Positions 1 through 4,924 of a stretch of DNA of 9,561 nt are shown here, in pieces. Source of the DNA: Spirochaetota bacterium (GTDB taxonomy: Bacteria > Spirochaetota > Spirochaetia > Treponematales > UBA12059); contig JAKQNL010000155.1 in NCBI GenBank assembly GCA_029565815.1, forward strand, positions 1 to 9,561. The letters run 5' to 3'. A model generated the notes under the pieces. That model was not told where the DNA came from and did not search any database. It saw only the letters and a program-made list of their open reading frames with translations. The stretch's first letter is position 1. Every line of letters starts with the position of its first letter. The translations under genes and the position numbers were made by a program.

Positions 1-2
1 AC

Positions 3-1283
3 ATGTCCGACCGCGACGGCATATCGTTTATGGTACGCGGCGAAGGAGTAACCAGAGCGGCGGTAGGATTCACGAGCGTTCCAGCAGCATCGGCAGAGGC
101 GGAAAGTTCAGTGGAAAGCTACGATCTGGCTGTGCCGGTTAATCCCCGATGGGTGCGCTGGCGCGTTCCATTCGCGCCTGCTGCGGTAGATGCTGGAGCC
201 AGCGGCTTGGTATCGGCTCATGTGCCCAACGCTGCACGGATAACTAAACTTTTCGTGCACGGCTACCGGGGAAATTACCCCGATAAAGGAACCCTGTTCG
301 TGGACGAGCTGGCAGCCTACGAATCCGAGGAGCCTGGCAGGATAGTTAAGATAGGATTACCGCCAGCCATCGATGCAGGAGGGGCGTCTGCTCTTTTGCG
401 AACCGTGTCCGATACGCTCGCGCTCAATCTGGAACGCGTGCCTGGCCTTAAATTGAGCGTACTTGGCGCGGAAGACCCAAAGGCGGCGGCAGAAAAAGCC
501 GGATGCTCGTACTATCTGGAAATTGTGTGCACGGCAAAAGATGGCATGTTTAACGGAAAAGCCACCCTGGTGCAAACCCTGGGTTCCGGCAGGTCAAGGC
601 CGGCGGATTTCCGTAGCCCAGTGGATGTGGACCTGTTCGACGCGCTGGACAAGCTGAGCGAAAGCGTGGTGAACGCCCTAGTTGGCGTGGATCTTGGCTA
701 TGAAGCCAGAACGGAACGTAGCGCAGACACGGCAGTGTTCAAGGATCCTATTGCCCAGATGAGCGACTACTGGCTGGCCTACGGTTCCGTTGCGCGGGCG
801 CCGGTGGACGGAAGGCTGCGGGTTGGCGCAAACGGTTTGGTGCTTCTGAACGAGTACCAGGAAGGGCTTTCCTATCTTGCGGTGGATGTCGCACTTGAGG
901 AAGGCACGCTGTGCTTGTACTGGGACTATATGGGCTACGATTTTTGGCGGCGGCTGGAAATCGATGCTGCTCGGAACATACTGCGCCTGCGCTCGTCGTG
1001 GAACTTGGAAGAAGCCAGAATGCCATCCGGAACCTTTGCAGGCGGCAAGCAGCTTCGGGTTCAGATCGAGCTTAGTGCCGAGGCTACCGTGGTGCGGATA
1101 GGCGGCAAGGAGTTAGCCAGGTTCCAGCCTTCGCCCCGGCCTTTGGGCCGAGCAGGGTTCGGCCTGGACGGATCGGGTAGCGCATGGTTCTTCAACTTCG
1201 AATCCAGAAGAATAGTCGGCTCAGCCCAGGATGCACGGACCAGCTTATTGAGCCCCATTGGTGCCATACGCCTCTTGAAATAG
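3..1283 (+). CDS. Multidomain beta-rich protein: CIA30/CBM-like, FlgO/TolB-N-like and concanavalin-like regions (5' partial)
   Basis: The visible 426 residues divide into three parts. Residues 1-107 look like the second half of a CIA30/CBM11-type jelly roll: DGISFMVRGEG at 5-15, then a WVRWRVPF strand at 50-57 and a closing FVDELAAYE at 99-107. Residues 113-230 have the alternating hydrophobic pattern of FlgO/GNA1162/TolB-N domains (KIGLPP near 116, AGCSYYLEI near 166-174). Residues 265-405 resemble a concanavalin-like sandwich, with LCLYWDYMGYDFWRRLEI at 303-320 and AWFFNFESR near the end. The first fold begins in mid-domain, and only 2 bases precede the first ATG with no room for a ribosome binding site. 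The true start and any signal peptide therefore probably lie off the left edge. A cell-envelope or periplasmic ligand-binding role is inferred; no catalytic motif is visible. The gene ends just before a GC-rich hairpin. Confidence 0.75.
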   Translation: MSDRDGISFMVRGEGVTRAAVGFTSVPAASAEAESSVESYDLAVPVNPRWVRWRVPFAPAAVDAGASGLVSAHVPNAARITKLFVHGYRGNYPDKGTLFVDELAAYESEEPGRIVKIGLPPAIDAGGASALLRTVSDTLALNLERVPGLKLSVLGAEDPKAAAEKAGCSYYLEIVCTAKDGMFNGKATLVQTLGSGRSRPADFRSPVDVDLFDALDKLSESVVNALVGVDLGYEARTERSADTAVFKDPIAQMSDYWLAYGSVARAPVDGRLRVGANGLVLLNEYQEGLSYLAVDVALEEGTLCLYWDYMGYDFWRRLEIDAARNILRLRSSWNLEEARMPSGTFAGGKQLRVQIELSAEATVVRIGGKELARFQPSPRPLGRAGFGLDGSGSAWFFNFESRRIVGSAQDARTSLLSPIGAIRLLK

Positions 1284-1288
1284 AAACA

Positions 1289-1306
1289 GGGGGGCGTTTG
1301 CCCCCC
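1289..1306. terminator. GC-rich hairpin between convergent genes
   Basis: GGGGGGC-GTTT-GCCCCCC is a perfect 7-bp stem with a 4-nt loop, 5 nt after the stop codon of the + strand gene and 29 nt after the stop of the - strand gene. Neither side has a long uninterrupted T tract (TTGT on the + side, TGTTTCT on the - side), so termination strength is uncertain. The location between converging genes supports a shared terminator. Confidence 0.7.
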
Positions 1307-1335
1307 TTGTAGATTCTAGCTTATCGTATGCGCTC

Positions 1336-1755
1336 TTAGCGGCCGCAACGACCACCCATCTGCCCGCCACGACCGCCTCGGCCACCCATCTGTCCCATAC
1401 CGCCCATTTGGCCCATCTGGCTAAGGTCGTAATCCTTGCCGCCAACCGTCAGCTTGGTGGTTAGGAAAAAATACCCGCCCACGCCAAAGGGCACGGCCTG
1501 CTCGTAGCCTTCCAGTTTTACGGTTGCGCCTTCTTTAAGCTCCGCGATGAAGCCATACAGCATGGCCGGAATGCGGACAAAGTATGTCTTGTCCTTTACC
1601 ACGATGGCAGGGTGTCCCTGCACCAGGCTTAGCTTGCCCTCAATCTTTACAAGAGTTTGGGTTTCCGTTGCCTGTGGCATAGCCCTCATGCCCTGGGCGG
1701 AAACTGCACCAACGGCGATAACGGTTGCAAGCAGAATCAGTACGATGCGTTTCAT
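1336..1755 (-). CDS. Small secreted protein with Gly/Met/Arg-rich C-terminal tail
   Basis: This 139-residue protein has a classical Sec signal peptide: MKR, a hydrophobic core at about 4-18, and a probable cleavage after VSA at 18-20, before Gln-21. The mature part at about 33-112 is a compact beta-rich segment (KIEGKLSLVQG, IVVKDKTYFVRIP, ATVKLEGYEQ). It is reminiscent of small OB-fold periplasmic proteins, but this is not a firm assignment. Residues 113-139 are low complexity, built from GQMGG and GGRGG units, with a single Cys three residues from the end. The start is well supported by AAGGAG (1762-1767) with a 6-nt spacing. The gene stands alone, converging on the + strand gene to its left. 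Export to the periplasm or surface is expected; function is unknown. The Met/Gly tail could bind metal or self-associate, but nothing here proves it. Confidence 0.85.
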   Translation of the reverse strand: MKRIVLILLATVIAVGAVSAQGMRAMPQATETQTLVKIEGKLSLVQGHPAIVVKDKTYFVRIPAMLYGFIAELKEGATVKLEGYEQAVPFGVGGYFFLTTKLTVGGKDYDLSQMGQMGGMGQMGGRGGRGGQMGGRCGR

Positions 1756-1798
1756 GCTTAGCTCCTTGTTCCTGTGTAATGCCTGCCATACGGCAAGC

Positions 1799-1817
1799 TA
1801 CCGATCCATTGTCGGTA
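1799..1817 (-). promoter_or_regulatory. Hairpin in the likely 5' leader of the small secreted gene
   Basis: TACCGA and TCGGTA form a perfect 6-bp stem around a 7-nt loop, about 45 nt upstream of the start codon. A second, smaller hairpin (TGCC-ATAC-GGCA, 1784-1795) lies between it and the ribosome binding site. Both would be in the leader if transcription starts beyond about 1820. A TTGGCA box with a poor -10 candidate is present in this area, so the promoter itself is not resolved. A role in expression control is only a possibility. Confidence 0.25.
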
Positions 1818-1866
1818 CCTAGGTAGTTGCATACTTCGTGCCAAAAAGCACATACAAAGGAAAAAT

Positions 1867-1880
1867 CGTTATAAATAACG
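1867..1880. promoter_or_regulatory. Short AT-rich inverted repeat, possible operator
   Basis: CGTTAT-AA-ATAACG is a perfect 6-bp inverted repeat with a 2-nt centre, 112 nt upstream of the small secreted gene's start codon. It has the size of a dimeric regulator half-site pair. A repeat this short in AT-rich DNA can occur by chance, and there is no second copy nearby. Confidence 0.2.
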
Positions 1881-2072
1881 CAGATTTTAGGGTTGTGGTG
1901 TAGCGCTCGTGTCTCGAAGCTTATGGGTACTTTCCTGCTAACTATTTGTAAGATAATGGTTTACGCTGCAATCGTTGTATTGCATAAAGCTATTTGTCTA
2001 CGCAGCTTTTGTTTTTGTGCAAGCTATGCAAATTGTCATCCCAAAGCTTCGTAACACCAGAACAAGCTGTAA

Positions 2073-2091
2073 ACGGGAAAAATTTTCCCGT
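2073..2091 (-). terminator. Hairpin after the histidine kinase gene
   Basis: ACGGGAAAA and TTTTCCCGT are perfect 9-base arms around a single central base, 7 nt past the kinase stop codon. Read on the - strand, the descending arm carries a run of T residues and is followed by TTAC. This resembles an intrinsic terminator whose U tract is partly inside the stem. It could equally act as a dyad protein site, but its placement favours termination. Confidence 0.55.
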
Positions 2092-2098
2092 CATGGGA

Positions 2099-3535
2099 TT
2101 AATTTTCCAGCGCTTCTGCCGGCTGTTCTGTTGCGTGGCTGGGTTGCAGGAATACCGCATCGATGCGGGTGCCTACACCTGTTTGGCTCGACACATGGAG
2201 CTCTCCGGATTGCGCCTCCATAAACGATTTGCACAGGGCAAGACCCAAGCCGGTTCCCTGTTCGCCGTCGGTACCCAGTGTCTGTATGGTTTTTCCCGGC
2301 TCAAAGAGGGATGCAAGCTGCTGCTCGCTCATGCCGACGCCTTTGTCCGCGACGGATGCTGTAACGTGGTCCGGTTCGTCGGTGTGGAAATAGACGGAAA
2401 CATCCGTATCTGGTTGTGAATATTTTATCGCGTTAGAAATCAGGTTGCGTATGACAGTAGACGCGGCGCGGGCATCAGCAAGCGCAAGCCAAGCTCCTTC
2501 GGCTACAACGATGCGCATGTTTTTCCGCTCCGCGCTGGTTGCTAATACCTTTGCCTCTTCCCGGGCTATAGCTGCCAGGTCTGAGGGTTCCAGCCTAAAC
2601 TCCATGCGGCCCGACGCGCTCCGTGCCCAGTCCACCAGGTTTGCAAGCAGCGCGTCCGCCCTATCAAGGCCTTCGGCCAATATGGCAACGCTTTCCCGCT
2701 TGTCTTCCAGGTTGCCGGGGTAATCCAGCAGGTGATTCCGCGTGTACCGGGCGGCGCTTGCTATGGGCGCTCGCAAGTCGTGGCCGACGACGGTAATAAG
2801 CGCGTCCTTCATGGCTACCAGGTGATTCAGGCTGTCGTTCCTTCGCTGGATAGCCAGCTCGTTGTCGCGCAGCGTCTGCTCGGTGCGTAAGGATATAAGG
2901 AAGAAGTAGCCGAACATCTGGAAGAATGCAGCAAGTATAGCCAGGGCATACATGGATGTGTTCATCCGGCCCTGTACTGCAAGCGACAGGGGTATGTAGC
3001 CAATAATCACTCCTACCATACGGGACAGGCCCGCAATGGCTATGAGCAGGAAGAATACCGCAGCCGATCGGTAGGGTATTCGGTATGCCGCTTCCGGAGC
3101 CCGTACCAGCATGGAAACGGTCCAGCTGGCCAGTACGCCCAACATGCCGGAAAACCACAGTACGCGGAACCTCAGGTCTTCCCCCAGCGGAAAAAACCAG
3201 AGCACGAGGCTTATCGGTATCAGTACGAACAGTCCCCGCGGGAAATTGCGCTTGCCACGGAATTCGTACACGGCCTGGTTCATGAGCACCATGCTTGCAA
3301 TCATGGCAGTATTGGCAAGGCCAAGCACCCAGTAGGGCAGGCCGAATACCTCGCCGCCTGCTCCAAGGGCGCCGAACAGCAACAAAGCCTGTCCTGTTAT
3401 CCATTGGGATGCGCCGGGGAAACTGCGTTTGGCCAGGTACAAAGCAAGCGAAAAAATGAAGCTGCCTGCATACACCACCATCAGGGCTATGACCAGAGTA
3501 GGTGTATCAAGCTGGAACGATTCCATGCCGCGCAT
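2099..3535 (-). CDS. Seven-transmembrane sensor histidine kinase (orphan)
   Basis: The 478-residue protein is a membrane sensor kinase. Residues 1-216 contain about seven hydrophobic helices (near 12-34, 47-60, 68-90, 101-117, 126-144, 157-181, 194-216) with no extended periplasmic domain. This suggests sensing within or close to the membrane. A short linker leads to a HisKA dimerisation domain with the H box GHDLRAP and phospho-acceptor His-252. The HATPase domain follows: N box VIRNLISNAIKYS (361-373), G1 box DKGVG (397-401), FEPG (411-414) and G2 box GTGLGLAL (427-434). All catalytic boxes are intact. No response regulator is encoded in the window and there is no receiver domain, so its partner is elsewhere. 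The start could be Met-1 or Met-4 (ATG at 3526). Neither has a good ribosome binding site, and a TATACT box lies only 11 nt upstream. The upstream CDF gene is separated from it by a repeat element, so co-transcription is unlikely. Confidence 0.93.
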   Translation of the reverse strand: MRGMESFQLDTPTLVIALMVVYAGSFIFSLALYLAKRSFPGASQWITGQALLLFGALGAGGEVFGLPYWVLGLANTAMIASMVLMNQAVYEFRGKRNFPRGLFVLIPISLVLWFFPLGEDLRFRVLWFSGMLGVLASWTVSMLVRAPEAAYRIPYRSAAVFFLLIAIAGLSRMVGVIIGYIPLSLAVQGRMNTSMYALAILAAFFQMFGYFFLISLRTEQTLRDNELAIQRRNDSLNHLVAMKDALITVVGHDLRAPIASAARYTRNHLLDYPGNLEDKRESVAILAEGLDRADALLANLVDWARSASGRMEFRLEPSDLAAIAREEAKVLATSAERKNMRIVVAEGAWLALADARAASTVIRNLISNAIKYSQPDTDVSVYFHTDEPDHVTASVADKGVGMSEQQLASLFEPGKTIQTLGTDGEQGTGLGLALCKSFMEAQSGELHVSSQTGVGTRIDAVFLQPSHATEQPAEALEN

Positions 3536-3546
3536 TCTAGCTAGGA

Positions 3547-3552
3547 AGTATA
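3547..3552 (-). promoter_or_regulatory. Candidate -10 box for the histidine kinase gene
   Basis: TATACT matches the sigma-70 -10 consensus at 5 of 6 positions. It lies 11 nt before the ATG at 3535, so a start site 6-7 nt downstream would leave only a few leader bases. No convincing -35 box is found at 16-18 nt. The same hexamer serves the stronger CDF promoter nearby, which is the main reason to list it. Confidence 0.3.
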
Positions 3553-3610
3553 ATGTATATTTTCGACAAGTTCATCCGAAAAGAATGTCGATAAAAGCTG
3601 CACTATATAT

Positions 3611-3719
3611 AGGGAATCTCTAAAAACCCTATGGTTTTTAAGGTTCCCTTGCGTTTTCGGCCGAAAACGCTGTGTTTTGTAAGGAAGACCTCTAAAAACT
3701 GAAGTTTTTAGAGATCCCT
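3611..3719. repeat. Composite palindromic element with terminal inverted repeats (MITE/REP-like)
   Basis: The element begins with AGGGAATCTCTAAAAAC (3611-3627) and ends with GTTTTTAGAGATCCCT (3704-3719). These are inverse complements except for one extra A in the left copy. Inside are three stem-loops. The first pairs AGGGAA (3611-3616) with TTCCCT (3644-3649) and TAAAAACC (3621-3628) with GGTTTTTA (3633-3640) around CTAT. The second is the perfect 20-base palindrome GCGTTTTCGGCCGAAAACGC (3651-3670). The third pairs 3690-3700 with 3703-3713 over 11 bp. The element fills most of the gap between the CDF stop codon and the kinase promoter. No coding sequence or clear target duplication is seen. 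It looks like a non-autonomous mobile or REP-type repeat. It resembles palindromic intergenic repeats of termite-gut treponemes as I remember them, which I cannot verify here. Confidence 0.75.
3690..3713 (-). terminator. 11-bp stem-loop right after the CDF gene
   Basis: CTCTAAAAACT and AGTTTTTAGAG form a perfect 11-bp stem with a 2-nt centre, starting 12 nt after the CDF stop codon. It is the right-hand stem of the palindromic element. On the - strand the descending arm ends GTTTTTAGAG, so the T run sits inside the stem and no free U tract follows. It probably ends or stabilises the CDF transcript, whatever the element's origin. Confidence 0.4.
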
Positions 3720-3725
3720 TATAGC

Positions 3726-4649
3726 TTACGAGCTAAAATTACCTTCGTTCAGTCCGTATTGCTCGCCGTGCTCTCCGGCGCCGGAAGGTTCCACATGGAC
3801 GACAATGTCGTACACGCTGTCGATGCGGGTTTTTATGGCACCTTCTACAGCCTGTGCTATGTCGTGTGCTTCTTTTACCGACAGCCTGCCGTCTACCTCG
3901 ATGTCCAGGTCTATGTCGTAGCAGGAAGCCAGGCGGCGCACCCTGGTTCGGTGCGGATTGCCGGCGCCCTTAACGGAGCGTACCGCGTCGAACACGAGCC
4001 GGTACAGTTCCGGGTCGGCCTTGCCGTCCATGATTTCGTCGTTGGCTTCCTTGAACACGGACAAGGCGGAGCGCATGACCCACAGGCTTACCAGTATGGC
4101 CATGATGGAATCCACAAGGGGCGTTCCAAAGATGCGGGTTGCAGCGACGCCAAAAAGCACGGATGCGGACATGATAACGTCGTTGCGCATGTTTTTGCCG
4201 TTTGCCATGAGCATGGTAGAGCCGGTTTTCTTGCCCACCGCAAACTGGCTTGCCGCTAGGGCAAGTTTTCCCAGTACCGACGCGCCGCTTACCCACAGGG
4301 CAAGCATGCCCGGAAGCTCCCGGGTGCTGCCTTCCCGCAGGCTGTGTATGGTTGACAGCAAAAGCTGGGCGCCGGCAAAAAATATGACAAACGACAGTAT
4401 GGTGGTCGCGCTGGTTTCCGCCCGGGCATGCCCGTACGGGTGATCGCGGTCCGACGGCTTGGCCATGAGGGCTGCCGCCGCAAGGGTCACCAGGGATATG
4501 ACCACATCCGTGGACGAGTCTATGCCGTCGCCCAGTACCGCCAAAGAGCCTGCGATCGCGCCGGCGGCCAGTTTTGCTGCGGCCAGTATGAAGTTGCCGA
4601 TCAGGCTGATCATTGCCGCCCCGCGGACAGCCCTTGTTCTATCGAGCAT
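3726..4649 (-). CDS. Cation diffusion facilitator (CDF) family metal efflux transporter
   Basis: The 307-residue protein has the normal size and layout of CDF exporters, which expel divalent metals (Zn, Mn, Fe, Co) in exchange for protons. About six helices span 12-205, followed by a ferredoxin-like cytoplasmic domain at about 211-288. Helix 2 carries the metal-site pair D44 and D48 in GDGIDSSTDV. Helix 5 carries N153 and D157 in NGKNMRNDV, where Zn-type members such as YiiP have His and Asp. H70 in the loop and H233, H262 and H285 in the tail domain are typical positions. The frame stays open far upstream to 5141, but that extension crosses the divergent small ORF and pyrC. ATG 4649 begins the conserved MLDRTRAVRGAA region and sits 6 nt after a good -10 box. 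No Shine-Dalgarno precedes it, consistent with a leaderless mRNA. The metal cannot be fixed from sequence alone. Confidence 0.93.
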   Translation of the reverse strand: MLDRTRAVRGAAMISLIGNFILAAAKLAAGAIAGSLAVLGDGIDSSTDVVISLVTLAAAALMAKPSDRDHPYGHARAETSATTILSFVIFFAGAQLLLSTIHSLREGSTRELPGMLALWVSGASVLGKLALAASQFAVGKKTGSTMLMANGKNMRNDVIMSASVLFGVAATRIFGTPLVDSIMAILVSLWVMRSALSVFKEANDEIMDGKADPELYRLVFDAVRSVKGAGNPHRTRVRRLASCYDIDLDIEVDGRLSVKEAHDIAQAVEGAIKTRIDSVYDIVVHVEPSGAGEHGEQYGLNEGNFSS

Positions 4650-4655
4650 CGGGCG

Positions 4656-4684
4656 AGTATAAGCTCTTAACCTGCCCACGGCAA
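4656..4684 (-). promoter_or_regulatory. Sigma-70-type promoter of the CDF gene, predicted leaderless
   Basis: On the - strand, TTGCCG (4684-4679) is followed after exactly 17 nt by TATACT (4661-4656), matching consensus at 4/6 and 5/6. Only six bases, CGCCCG, separate the -10 box from the ATG at 4649, so the expected start site falls on or beside the A of the start codon. The lack of any Shine-Dalgarno sequence agrees with translation of a leaderless message. Confidence 0.55.
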
Positions 4685-4721
4685 GCCGGTAGGCTTTTGT
4701 GCTGTACGTATCGATTTTTCC

Positions 4722-4750
4722 TTGATAATACCCGGTCTTTGGGCTAGTCT
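4722..4750 (+). promoter_or_regulatory. Candidate promoter of the small ORF-pyrC-methyltransferase unit
   Basis: TTGATA (5/6 to the -35 consensus) is followed after 17 nt by TAGTCT (a weak -10, 3/6), ending 38 nt before the small ORF. It is divergent from the CDF promoter, with the two -35 boxes 37 nt apart. The weak -10 leaves the exact start uncertain. A divergent intergenic region is the expected place for this unit's promoter. Confidence 0.4.
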
Positions 4751-4788
4751 GGTCTTGATGCCCGCGCTGCGGGGATGGAGGCACAGAG

Positions 4789-4923
4789 ATGGCATACAAG
4801 CTCGACGGGGCCAAGTTCCAGACAATAGACGAACTGGTGGAGGCTCTGTTTCCCCTGTACTCCGACACGATGAGCGAGGAAGAATTCCGCGCATACGCCG
4901 AGAAAAACGCCGAGCAAACCTGA
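4789..4923 (+). CDS. 44-residue small acidic protein encoded directly upstream of pyrC
   Basis: The frame starts ATG GCA TAC AAG and ends TGA at 4921-4923. It encodes a protein that begins MAYKLDGAKFQTIDELVEAL and ends with a Glu-rich helix containing MSEEEFRAYAEKNAE. It is preceded by GGAGG (4777-4781) with 7-nt spacing, the best ribosome binding site in this unit. The pyrC start codon lies 1 nt after its stop, and pyrC has no Shine-Dalgarno of its own, so this frame probably couples translation into pyrC. It looks soluble and mostly helical, with no signal peptide, Cys or His. I do not recognise a family. It may be a regulator or partner of the pyrimidine unit, or simply a small protein of unrelated role. 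The strong initiation signals make it more than a chance frame. Confidence 0.72.
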   Translation: MAYKLDGAKFQTIDELVEALFPLYSDTMSEEEFRAYAEKNAEQT

Positions 4924-4924
4924 C

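Larger units (their letters stand above)
1756..2098. other. 343-base gene-free stretch
   Basis: This region separates the small secreted gene from the end of the histidine kinase gene. It contains the secreted gene's ribosome binding site and a probably structured leader, a short AT-rich inverted repeat at 1867-1880, and the hairpin that follows the kinase gene at 2073-2091. It is visibly richer in A+T than the surrounding genes. The open frames through it have no ribosome binding site or family resemblance, and most run into the kinase gene on the opposite strand. No tRNA or recognisable structured RNA was seen. The part at about 1890-2070 holds nothing I can assign. Confidence 0.6.

Noticed and set aside
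1975..2223. 82-residue + strand frame in the gene-free stretch
   Set aside because: No Shine-Dalgarno is present, and the second half is antisense to the kinase. The first half is AT-rich intergenic DNA.
1994..2419. 141-residue + strand frame across the kinase 3' end
   Set aside because: Most of it is antisense to the HATPase domain of the kinase; it has no ribosome binding site and no recognisable domain.
2664..3404. 246-residue - strand frame inside the kinase gene
   Set aside because: It is a shifted frame within the intact kinase and lacks start signals or any family pattern.
3611..3719. CRISPR array or tRNA-like gene suggested by repeated stems
   Set aside because: There are only inverted copies of one core, no regularly spaced direct repeats with unique spacers, and no tRNA arms or CCA end.
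3758..4443. Long + strand frames opposite the CDF gene
   Set aside because: They are complementary to the well-supported transporter, with unlikely composition and no initiation signals.
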